The notes under the pieces are model-generated. The model made no database searches. It worked only from the letters and a program-made list of their open reading frames with translations, and was not told where the DNA came from. This document shows positions 1 to 7,181 of a stretch of 32,328 bases of DNA, in pieces (the first letter of the stretch is position 1; each line of letters starts with the position of its first letter). The DNA lies in contig CAZGQY010000024.1 in NCBI GenBank assembly GCA_964528035.1, forward strand, positions 1 to 32,328, in the 5' to 3' direction. Origin of the DNA: CAZGQY01 sp964528035. GTDB taxonomy: Bacteria; Pseudomonadota; Gammaproteobacteria; Methylococcales; UBA1147. The position numbers and the translations under genes were made by a program.

Positions 1-105
1 ATTCCTAAAAAAATTTGGTTTTTCCTTTTATCTAATTTAAGAGTAAAAGCATCAAAAGATAAAAATGGTCGAAAATACGAAGAACCCACTATTCTCTTAA
101 TTTAG
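1..105 (+). CDS. 3' end of an unknown cassette ORF (partial)
   Basis: An open frame runs from the first base of the window to a TAG at 103-105 and gives a 34-residue C-terminal fragment rich in lysine and arginine (it ends EEPTILLI). The stop lies two bases before the predicted R'' box of the first attC-like site, which is where cassette ORFs usually stop. This suggests the 3' end of a gene in the preceding integron cassette. No family is recognised, and a frame this short could be open by chance, so the call depends on the attC context. Confidence 0.4.
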   Translation: MPKKIWFFLLSNLRVKASKDKNGRKYEEPTILLI

Positions 106-106
106 G

Positions 107-234
107 TGCTAACAAAATGTTCAAAGGGAAAGCCTACAGTCATCAAAATTGGAATGGCTTTACCTTTTCGATTGCTCATTTTATTATCCAAATTCACAGG
201 TAGCATCTGGCTTCCCCTTAACATGACGTTATGT
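107..234 (+). other. attC-like integron recombination site 1 (long type)
   Basis: This is a 128-bp imperfect palindrome with the organisation of an integron attC site. The left box TGCTAAC (107-113) faces the right box GTTATGT (228-234). Inside them ATGTTCAAAGGGAAAGCC (117-134) pairs imperfectly with the strand opposite about 210-224, which read in reverse complement gives ATGTTAAGGGGAAGCC. Unpaired bases fall on one side, as in real attC hairpins. The length is in the range of the long attC sites of Vibrio-type chromosomal integrons. The site separates the ORF ending at 105 from the one starting at 250, both on the plus strand. The right box departs from the GTTRRRY consensus at one position and the left box from RYYYAAC at two. 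Confidence 0.65.
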
Positions 235-249
235 GTATAAGTTAAAACC

Positions 250-561
250 ATGAACATGTTCTTAGATGAAATAAGAAATCATGTTGCAGTATACGGTGAC
301 GGGAAGCTTATTCTTGAATCAAATGAGTTGCCAGTAGAGGAGCTTAAGAAACAAATTTCTGAGTGGATTGATACAGTAAATGATTATGCAAATTACCAGT
401 GTTTTGTCTTTTCGCCAAAGGATCCTGCATTGATAGGTTCTTTCCGAATTGAGCCAAGACCGAATGGCTGGCAATTCACAAGTATGTGGGAGAAGAGAAG
501 GTCAGAAGAAATAATTACACTAGCTGATTGGCAAACTATTATTCGGGGTGCACTTGGTTAA
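250..561 (+). CDS. Unknown small cassette-borne protein (103 aa)
   Basis: A 103-aa acidic soluble protein with no signal peptide or membrane segment. The N-terminal half is predicted helical (residues about 27-45, ELKKQISEWIDTVNDYANYQ). The second half looks like beta strands with aromatic residues (FRIEPRPNGWQFTSMWE). The general shape recalls small immunity-type or DUF7878-like proteins, but that is only an impression. It lies alone between attC-like sites 1 and 2, so it is probably the single gene of one integron cassette. The start at 250 has no clear Shine-Dalgarno sequence, and a second in-frame ATG at 256 is possible. No promoter is evident, so expression may depend on the array. Function is unknown. 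Confidence 0.7.
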   Translation: MNMFLDEIRNHVAVYGDGKLILESNELPVEELKKQISEWIDTVNDYANYQCFVFSPKDPALIGSFRIEPRPNGWQFTSMWEKRRSEEIITLADWQTIIRGALG

Positions 562-577
562 ATATCACATATCAATG

Positions 578-630
578 CAAATTAACACGGACCGAAAAAG
601 CCGCTGCGCGCCTTTTGCGTCCGGTTATTT
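578..630 (+). other. attC-like integron recombination site 2 (compact)
   Basis: A compact imperfect palindrome lies 17 bases after the stop of the 103-aa ORF. AAATTAAC (579-586), an extra A, then CGGAC (588-592) face GTCCG (619-623) and GTTATTT (624-630). Inside these AAAAG pairs with CTTTT around a GC-rich loop. An AAC/GTT pair with a bulged base beside it is the hallmark of attC boxes. The right box could instead be GTTCGGC at 636-642. At about 53-65 bp it is at the short end for attC. Base composition turns sharply GC-rich beyond it, consistent with a cassette boundary. Confidence 0.5.
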
Positions 631-692
631 GCGACGTTCGGCGGCTCCCCCCAACGCTCCCATCAGATTCCGACTTCTGAGATAATACGGCA

Positions 693-917
693 ATGAACAA
701 ACAGCCTCGAATAACTCTTGACCCTAAAGTGATGGGTGGGAAACCCTGTGTCCGCGGCCTGCGGGTGACTGTAGGCACTGTGGTGGGGCTTCTCGCAGCC
801 GGTAGGAACTCCGAGGAGATACTCTCAGTGTATCCCTACTTGGAGCCAGCGGACATTCAAGCCTGCCTGTCGTACGCGGCTTGGCGAAGCGAGGAAGCTG
901 AAGTCCCATTACCGTGA
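693..917 (+). CDS. DUF433 family antitoxin
   Basis: A 74-aa protein typical of the DUF433 family: it opens RITLDPKVMGGKPCVRGLRVTV, then has a helical segment GLLAAGRNSEEILSVYPYLEPADIQACLSYAAW, the small winged or homeodomain-like fold of this family. DUF433 proteins are known or predicted antitoxins of DUF5615 PIN-like toxins, and exactly such a gene follows, with the toxin GTG overlapping this stop codon (GTGA at 914-917). The antitoxin would bind and neutralise the toxin and probably repress its own operon. The gene is clearly more GC-rich than recBCD nearby, which suggests transfer from another genome as part of an integron cassette. The ORF is full length and intact although its toxin is broken. 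Confidence 0.85.
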   Translation: MNKQPRITLDPKVMGGKPCVRGLRVTVGTVVGLLAAGRNSEEILSVYPYLEPADIQACLSYAAWRSEEAEVPLP

Positions 918-1531
918 GAATCGTTCTTGACATGAACCTTCCACCGAGCTGGGTGGAGTTTCTGTCGCAGCACAGCATTGAGGTGGTCCATTGGTCCAGC
1001 GTCGGAGATGGTCGAGCGACCGACTCTGAAATCATGGCATGGGCCCTGGAGAACGAATACATCGTATTCACCCACGATCTCGACTTTACCCCATCTTTCG
1101 ATATTATTATTCATAACCCATATAATTCAATCACTTAAAATTTTATATGGCACTACAAATTGATGATAATATAATATATAAGCATATATTTCAGTAATTT
1201 ATGGGGTATAATTATAAACAACATTAACTAAATTTTGCAAAAGAGATAATTTGTAGTGCCATAACAGCCATTAATAATATCGTATTTAATTGTTTTACAA
1301 TAATATATTCCCACTGAAATCGAAAGATGGGTTACGACCCTATTGGCACTCACAGGAGCCAGTGGTCCGAGCGTAATTCAACTTCGTTCACAGGACGTAT
1401 TACCGGACGCTGTAGGCTCGCAAGTAGTGTCTGTGCTGAATAGCCAGGCACCTTCGATCCAAAGTGGGGCAATCGTTACCGTGGACCTGGTGTCATCTCG
1501 TGTCCGGCTGCTCCCTGTCCGCCGCCCGTAG
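914..1531 (+). pseudogene. DUF5615 PIN-like toxin, split by a miniature insertion element
   Basis: The 5' part (914-1087, GTG start) encodes MRIVLDMNLPPSWVEFL and continues to VFTHDLDF, the acidic motifs of DUF5615 PIN-like RNase toxins. The frame then runs into an inserted element and stops at 1136-1138, giving a 74-aa product with a foreign tail. The 3' part resumes at 1332: TTLLALTGASGPSVIQLR through to VRLLPVRRP and the stop at 1529-1531. Removing the 242-bp element plus one 4-bp TTAC copy restores one continuous 123-aa frame, the usual family length, reading DLDF-TTLLALTGASGP. No other lesion is seen, so the insertion looks recent. The gene is translationally coupled to the DUF433 antitoxin. 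The truncated product lacks the C-terminal half of the fold and should be inactive. Confidence 0.85.
1090..1331. mobile_element. 242-bp MITE-like element with 13-bp TIRs and TTAC target duplication
   Basis: The left end CCCATCTTTCGAT (1090-1102) is the exact reverse complement of the right end ATCGAAAGATGGG (1319-1331). The element is flanked by TTAC at 1086-1089 and 1332-1335, a 4-bp target duplication. A second perfect 13-bp inverted pair lies inside: GGCACTACAAATT (1149-1161) and AATTTGTAGTGCC (1248-1260). The interior is very AT-rich and has no meaningful ORF, in strong contrast to the GC-rich toxin gene it interrupts. These are the traits of a miniature inverted-repeat element moved by a transposase supplied in trans. 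The parent IS family cannot be assigned from the ends alone. Confidence 0.9.
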
Positions 1532-1551
1532 TAGTGTGCAGGCCATCCGCC

Positions 1552-1623
1552 GTCGAACAATGCGCTCAACCCGACGGCAAAACCGCTACGTGCTTTTGCC
1601 GCGGGATAGCTAAAACGTTATAG
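1552..1623 (+). other. attC-like integron recombination site 3
   Basis: A 72-bp imperfect palindrome begins 20 bases after the toxin stop codon. The left box GTCGAAC (1552-1558) and right box GTTATAG (1617-1623) are each one mismatch from the attC consensus boxes RYYYAAC and GTTRRRY. From AAC inward there is a 14-nt imperfectly paired segment of equal length on both sides, containing CCC/GGG and GCT/AGC pairs. A strong inner stem follows, CGGCAAAA with TTTTGCCG, around the loop CCGCTACGTGC. This is a textbook attC layout and the best of the three sites. No further attC follows before recD, so this appears to be the last cassette of the array. Confidence 0.75.
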
Positions 1624-1713
1624 ATTTGATATGAAAAAATCTTTTTGAGTTTTGCAGGATTTCAAGGTTTACGATGATGCGTAACCCTCAAGATCCAGCG
1701 AACAATAAACATG

Positions 1714-3579
1714 TCAAATATCATATCCACTATCAAAATCCCCAAAACCACACCCCCACCCAAGCTTCTCCGCCAAACCCGAACTACGCTGCACACGCCT
1801 CGAACAGGCCTGCAAAAAAACCCTGGAACTTCCATGAAGAATAACTTTTTCGCGTGCCCGGGTAATTCCGGTATATAGCAACTCCCGGCTGAGTCCAGGG
1901 TGATTTTCATGCTCGGGCAAAACAATCAGAACCTGCTGGAATTCTGATCCTTGTGATTTATGAATGGTCATTGCCCAGGCGGGACTATGATTCGGCAGGC
2001 TGCGTACAGGAATATTGCGAAGTCGATTGTCGGATTGTCTAAACCAGGCTCGAAGCTCACCTTGGTCGTTGTTCCAGAGTAAGCCTATGTCACCGTTGTA
2101 TAGTTCAAGTTCATAGTCATTTTCGGTGATCAGGATCGGTTTGCCATGAAATTCATTGGCGTTAACGATTAAGTGTGCAGTTTTTAACCGATTTGCAATC
2201 CGCTGGTTGATTTGCTCGATACCGAGTTCGCCGATATTCGTTGTACATAGGATACGGAATCGGTCGAATTTTGTGAGTGCCTGGCTTATTTCGGTACATT
2301 GCAGGTAGTGGCTAAATTCCTCTATACTTCGCGCTACTGCGGTTTTCTGCAGGCTTCCTTGCTCAAATTCGATCCAGTCTATTTGATCGGAGTTACACTC
2401 CTGTAACCAAGCTAACGCCTGCTCCCCGTTTCCTGTATTAATCAGTTTTGCCAACTTACCGATACCGCCCTTGTCATCAAAGCGAAAACTGGTTTTCAAT
2501 AAAGCGATAGAATTTGAAATAGGAGTTGCATTATTTGCCGCTACCAGGCCGGTTGATTTTAATCCGGTAAAGCGTTCGACATAATCCAGCCACTGAGAAC
2601 TATAGCAAACAGGGTGTCCATGTCCGGTAATATCTCCCAATACATTGCCTGCTTCTACAGAGGATAGCTGATCACGATCACCTAATAAAATTACCCGGAC
2701 ACTGTCAGGTAGTGCGGCCAATAACCGAGCCATCAGGGGTAGATCTATCATGGACGCTTCATCAATCACGATGCAGTCCAGAATAAGAGGGTTTTCATGG
2801 GAATGACGAAACTGACGACCATCAAAACCCAGAAGTCTATGCAAAGTGGTGGCCTGGTCCGGGATCCGTGCAAGAATGTTTTTATCCAATTTGAGGGTTG
2901 CTTTCAGTGTTCGAATGGAATCAAGAAGTCGTGCGGCCGCTTTACCGGTTGGTGCCGCCAATCGAATATGCATATTGGGTTGTTGTTGCAGCAGCAAAGC
3001 GAGTACTTTGACAACGCTGGTGGTTTTGCCGGTTCCCGGTCCTCCGGAAATCACTGCGAATCGGCGGCTGACGGCTAGCAGGACAGCAAACATCTGTCCA
3101 TCGATTAGTCCTTCGTTAAGTGATTGGGGGAATAATTCAAACAGCGCTGCTTTTAGTGGCTCATCGGGTTGTGTGTATTGATTAGCTAAACGCAATTGAA
3201 TCGCGCTCCTGACTTGTTCTTCATAATCCCAGTAGCGTTTAAGGTACAGACGGTAGCCATCAAGTATCAATGGTGTGAAATCTCCGGGTTGTCCGACACA
3301 TTTCTCATTTTTTAGTGTAGTCACCCAGTATTCAGGGTCTGCAGAAAATGGTGTATTTATCTGAATGTCATCTGCAGTTTCGAACAGAGGTAAATGTGTC
3401 ATTTGATTTAACTCGATACACACGTGTCCCAGTTGATTTCGCTGACTGACTAAAGCGGCACTTAATACCACCGGAGCATCAATTTTTAGCTGATATTTTT
3501 CGGCGATAAATTGAGCAAAAAAATAACTCAGCGGCGTAATGGCCTGGCAATCTAACAAGCGATCCAGAATACTGTTCAT
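1714..3579 (-). CDS. recD: RecD, exodeoxyribonuclease V subunit alpha (5'-3' helicase)
   Basis: A 621-aa superfamily 1 helicase subunit of RecBCD, close to the 608 aa of the E. coli protein. The Walker A motif GGPGTGKTT is at residues 179-187. It is followed by AAPTGKAAARL, the DEAS-type Walker B in VIDEASMIDLPL, LLGDRDQLSSVEAGNVLGDI, and the C-terminal MTIHKSQGSEF motif. RecD provides the fast 5'-3' motor of the complex that resects double-strand breaks and responds to Chi. Its ATG overlaps the recB stop (ATGA, 3576-3579), so it is translationally coupled and last in the recC-recB-recD operon. Only about 90 bp separate its stop from the last attC-like site. The C-terminal tail GWGCGFGDFDSGYDI looks slightly extended beyond the usual end. 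Confidence 0.97.
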   Translation of the reverse strand: MNSILDRLLDCQAITPLSYFFAQFIAEKYQLKIDAPVVLSAALVSQRNQLGHVCIELNQMTHLPLFETADDIQINTPFSADPEYWVTTLKNEKCVGQPGDFTPLILDGYRLYLKRYWDYEEQVRSAIQLRLANQYTQPDEPLKAALFELFPQSLNEGLIDGQMFAVLLAVSRRFAVISGGPGTGKTTSVVKVLALLLQQQPNMHIRLAAPTGKAAARLLDSIRTLKATLKLDKNILARIPDQATTLHRLLGFDGRQFRHSHENPLILDCIVIDEASMIDLPLMARLLAALPDSVRVILLGDRDQLSSVEAGNVLGDITGHGHPVCYSSQWLDYVERFTGLKSTGLVAANNATPISNSIALLKTSFRFDDKGGIGKLAKLINTGNGEQALAWLQECNSDQIDWIEFEQGSLQKTAVARSIEEFSHYLQCTEISQALTKFDRFRILCTTNIGELGIEQINQRIANRLKTAHLIVNANEFHGKPILITENDYELELYNGDIGLLWNNDQGELRAWFRQSDNRLRNIPVRSLPNHSPAWAMTIHKSQGSEFQQVLIVLPEHENHPGLSRELLYTGITRAREKVILHGSSRVFLQACSRRVQRSSGLAEKLGWGCGFGDFDSGYDI

Positions 3580-6500
3580 GGGGTTTGATCAATTCCAGCA
3601 ACAGCAAAAGTATCTTTGTCCAGTGTGTTGACCAGTGATTCATCGGGCAACGAATAGAAAACGCCATGAGTAGAACCTTTGTCAGGTCTCATACCACGTA
3701 GAAACAAATAATAGACACCTCCGAAATGTTGTTCATATCGATAATTAGCTAAACGTTGATAAAGGTATCGATGCAGTGCCACGACATAAAGCAGGTATTG
3801 GAGGTCATAGCGGCGTTCATAAATCGCGTGTTGCAATTTTTCACATGAGTAGTCGTACAGTGCACCCCCTAAATAATTGCTCTTGTAGTCGGCAATGTAA
3901 AATTTGCCGTTATATTCGAATATCAGATCAACGATACCGGTAACTAGACCCTGGAAATCCTGGTTTTGTATTGCTTCCAGTTTGTAGTTTGCCGATAGCG
4001 TCAGCAGCCGGTTGAGTTCTTCGATATTGACTTTGGTGGTCGAAAAATCGAATTCCAACTCGTTTAAGCGTTTTTGCTGAGATAAGCTGCAAAGGCGAAA
4101 TCCGCTGGAATCAAGTGGTGTGTTGAGTATGTTATGAACCCATTCAACGATTGTACTCTGGTATTGATCCAGTTCCAGATTAAATCGAGGGGCAAACTCG
4201 CGACTCAATTCTATAGTTTGATTAGTCACATCGGGACTATTGAAATCCAGTTTTTCCATGAGTAAGTGCATGAACAGACCGACCCGACTTCCTGCTGGAA
4301 AATTTAATATATCATCATGTCTACGGGCACTGCCGCCGTGAGGTGTCTGGTGTATATCCCGGGTTAGGGCGCTAAAACTGTTTACTCTCCAGTCGTTAGC
4401 CACATGGCCAGAAAATCGACCGACAGATAGTTCAAGTGGCGATGCTGAGTTGGAATCATTCGTCAGATCTCCATTGATGACGGGTAATTCTAATATTTCA
4501 ATTGTATTGTTTGATATCGAAGCCAGTTGTTGCAGGTCCTGATCCAAATTGGATTCAATTTGTTCAATATGTAGAGACTCAGACTCCAGATTTACAGACA
4601 TTCTGTGTCCGTGGAGCAAATAGGTCAGCGCCGATTTTGATGAAAATGGTTCTCGCATTTTGTTGACCCATCCCCAGGCCAGGTAGACTTTGGACTGAGC
4701 GCGTGTCATTGCAACGTAGGTCAGCCTGACGTCTTCTGCCAATCGTTCTTTCTCGGCAAGGGTGATATGCTCATCGTATTCATCAGACCCGGCATCCAGG
4801 AATGCCTGGCCGTCGTTATGGAAAGCCAACAGTCCATTGTTTGAATCAACCGGTTTGCAGGCCCAAAGATAGGGAAGGAATACAATCGGATATTCGAGAC
4901 CTTTACTGGCATGTATGGTAACAATTTTCACCAGCGCCTGATCAGTTTCCAGACGGAGTACTGCTTCTACCTCCGTGGGATCTTCTATTTGGCTGTGTAA
5001 CCAATTAAGCAGGGCTTGCTGGTTGGAATATAATTTCGAGGCTTTTTGCAGAAGTTCTGCCAGGTGTAATAAGTTGGTTAAGCGCCTGTCCAAATCGGGC
5101 GAATCAGCCATGCGCTGTTCGATCTGGTGTTGTTGCAACATGAGCTGAAACATACTCATAAAACCCCGATTTTGCCATTCCTTGTGCAGTGTACGCATAC
5201 TTTCCTGCCATTCGAGCCACTGATCTTCTTCGGATACGATTCTTTCAATGTCGATATAGGTGAATCGTAGCAGTCCGCTTGCCAGCGCACCCCGCATTAA
5301 TTGACGATTACTGTAGTGGACAATACCACGCAAAAGGCAATAAAGATCATTAGCTTCTTCGCTGCCATATACATTTTCGTGACCTATGGTGACAGCATGA
5401 ATACCGACCTGCAGAAGAGCTTGACGTATGTCCCTGCCTTCGTAACTGGTTCGGACCAATACTGCGATATCACTTGGTTTTACGGAGTCTTTCCCGAGAG
5501 TAATATTTGCTGCATTGTCTTTGCTGAGAAGGCGAGCGATTTCACCGGCTGTCGCGCGAGCAATAGACAGCGATACGTGACTCTTGTTTTGCGGTGTCCC
5601 GTTTGCCTGCATGGGTATTTTCCACACAGTCAGAGGAGGGAGTGGTTTGTCCTGTTCCAACAGAGCATCTATTTGATGATTTGGATCTTGATTGACAGCG
5701 GCGTTAACAGGGATAAATTCAATGATGTCCTGGTATACAAAGGGTGCGCTATTGCAAAGAAAAATGGAATTAATTGCGGTGATCAAAGGTGGTGTTGAAC
5801 GCCAGTTGGTATCCAGTGTATATTGGTTATCGGCAGCGTCATTTTTGGCAATCATATAAGTAAAAATATCGCTGCCCCGAAAACTATAGATCGACTGTTT
5901 TGGATCACCAATCATAAGTAAACAAGATTGTGCTCTGTTGTGGTACAGGCGGCGAAAAATACCATATTGGATACCGTCAGTATCCTGGAATTCATCGACC
6001 ATGGCCACTGGATAATCACAACACAAACTTGTCGCGAGTAACTCGCCATCAGCACCGCCGAGTTTTGCATAAAGCCGGACCAACTGGTCGTGAAATGAGA
6101 GTTTTTGATTTCGTATTTTATGATTTTCGACCTGTTCTGCTGCGAACTCAGTCGATTGTTTAAGGGCGCGGCAATTGATGTCACGTTGTAATCGAAATTT
6201 AATGGCTAGAATTTTTTCGCATTGAATAAAAAATTCATCTTCCAGCTTCGGGTCAGAACCCCGTTTGCTTTTTTTGCAGCTCTGCTGTAATTTTTCGGCT
6301 GACAAATATTCAAATTCATTTGGCAGTAATAACAAACAAGGGAGCTTGAAGTATTCCTGCAGTGTGCTGATAATTCCGGGGAGCCTGGTTTTATTGTAGG
6401 GACTCTTAGCGGCCTGACTAAGAGCTTTCGAGTTTTTCAGGATGGAAATAATTTCAGATGATCGCTTGTGCCAGGTGTCCGCCGCAGCGTCGAGCAATGC

Positions 6501-7181
6501 TTCCCGGTTTTTCCATTCGCTAAACAATTCATCGATAGATTTGTCGATTGTTGGTAGCAGAGTTTTTCTGTGTGCCTGACGAAGTGGTTTCTGTAAATGA
6601 CAGAAGTTTTCAAAATCGCCGGTGGCGGCCAGAAACAGTTCGATATTGACTCTGTTTAATGGGTAGGTGGTTTTACGCCACCAGTCTCTTATTGCATCGT
6701 CCCAAAACTTGCTGTCATCTACGATGATTTCGGTATCAAATGCCTGGCCACTGGCAAATGAATGGTCGGTCAGAGCTCGCTGGCAGAACCCATGTATGGT
6801 ATAGATGGCGGCTTCATCCATGCTGCGAAGTGCCAGCTTTAATTGGCGTATAGCAGTATCTCGTTTTTCTTCCTTGGTGAACCTCTGCATGATTCTTTGT
6901 AAAAACAGATCGTTTGCAGGCATTCGTCCCTGAAAACAAGCTAAGCTGTCTTTCAGGCGCTTGCGGATTCGGGCGCGCAGTTCGTCGGTTGCTGCGTTGG
7001 TGAAAGTGACGATTAATATTTCAGCGACATCCCGGCCTTCAAGGATAAAGCGTATATAGATGTTGCATAGGGTGTAAGTTTTTCCGGTACCGGCGCTGGC
7101 CTCGATTAACTTAATGCCTTGTAAATTCAAAGTCGCAGAAACATCCGCGTTGAGTACCTTGTAGTCAGGCGTTTGATTCAT
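3576..7181 (-). CDS. recB: RecB, exodeoxyribonuclease V subunit beta (3'-5' helicase and nuclease)
   Basis: A 1201-aa protein, near the 1180 aa of E. coli RecB. The UvrD-like helicase motifs run in order: EASAGTGKTYTL (27-38, Walker A), VDEFQDTDGIQYGIFRRLY, GDPKQSIYSFRGSDIFTY, VTIHASKGLEYPIVFLPYLW and VRLTYVAMTRAQSKVYL. The C-terminal RecB nuclease domain keeps the GIVDLIFEYNGKFYIADYKS signature near residues 1075-1100, with the catalytic Asp, Asp and Lys present. It acts with RecC and RecD to unwind and degrade broken ends and to load RecA after Chi. It overlaps recC and recD by ATGA on either side. No ptrA (pitrilysin) gene lies between recC and recB, unlike the E. coli arrangement. Confidence 0.97.
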   Translation of the reverse strand: MNQTPDYKVLNADVSATLNLQGIKLIEASAGTGKTYTLCNIYIRFILEGRDVAEILIVTFTNAATDELRARIRKRLKDSLACFQGRMPANDLFLQRIMQRFTKEEKRDTAIRQLKLALRSMDEAAIYTIHGFCQRALTDHSFASGQAFDTEIIVDDSKFWDDAIRDWWRKTTYPLNRVNIELFLAATGDFENFCHLQKPLRQAHRKTLLPTIDKSIDELFSEWKNREALLDAAADTWHKRSSEIISILKNSKALSQAAKSPYNKTRLPGIISTLQEYFKLPCLLLLPNEFEYLSAEKLQQSCKKSKRGSDPKLEDEFFIQCEKILAIKFRLQRDINCRALKQSTEFAAEQVENHKIRNQKLSFHDQLVRLYAKLGGADGELLATSLCCDYPVAMVDEFQDTDGIQYGIFRRLYHNRAQSCLLMIGDPKQSIYSFRGSDIFTYMIAKNDAADNQYTLDTNWRSTPPLITAINSIFLCNSAPFVYQDIIEFIPVNAAVNQDPNHQIDALLEQDKPLPPLTVWKIPMQANGTPQNKSHVSLSIARATAGEIARLLSKDNAANITLGKDSVKPSDIAVLVRTSYEGRDIRQALLQVGIHAVTIGHENVYGSEEANDLYCLLRGIVHYSNRQLMRGALASGLLRFTYIDIERIVSEEDQWLEWQESMRTLHKEWQNRGFMSMFQLMLQQHQIEQRMADSPDLDRRLTNLLHLAELLQKASKLYSNQQALLNWLHSQIEDPTEVEAVLRLETDQALVKIVTIHASKGLEYPIVFLPYLWACKPVDSNNGLLAFHNDGQAFLDAGSDEYDEHITLAEKERLAEDVRLTYVAMTRAQSKVYLAWGWVNKMREPFSSKSALTYLLHGHRMSVNLESESLHIEQIESNLDQDLQQLASISNNTIEILELPVINGDLTNDSNSASPLELSVGRFSGHVANDWRVNSFSALTRDIHQTPHGGSARRHDDILNFPAGSRVGLFMHLLMEKLDFNSPDVTNQTIELSREFAPRFNLELDQYQSTIVEWVHNILNTPLDSSGFRLCSLSQQKRLNELEFDFSTTKVNIEELNRLLTLSANYKLEAIQNQDFQGLVTGIVDLIFEYNGKFYIADYKSNYLGGALYDYSCEKLQHAIYERRYDLQYLLYVVALHRYLYQRLANYRYEQHFGGVYYLFLRGMRPDKGSTHGVFYSLPDESLVNTLDKDTFAVAGIDQTP

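Noticed and set aside
978..1163. 61-codon ORF overlapping the toxin start in another frame
   Set aside because: It overlaps the DUF5615 frame and runs into the inserted element; the toxin frame has clear family motifs and this one has none.
1343..1531. Independent small gene starting at TTG
   Set aside because: It is the displaced 3' half of the DUF5615 toxin, since it joins in frame to the 5' half once the element and one target duplicate are removed.
1624..1713. A fourth attC site or recD terminator between the array and recD
   Set aside because: No paired AAC/GTT boxes or stable hairpin are visible in this interval.
5301..5798. 165-codon plus-strand ORF inside recB
   Set aside because: It is antisense to strongly conserved recB helicase sequence and its translation shows no domain; it is a shadow frame.
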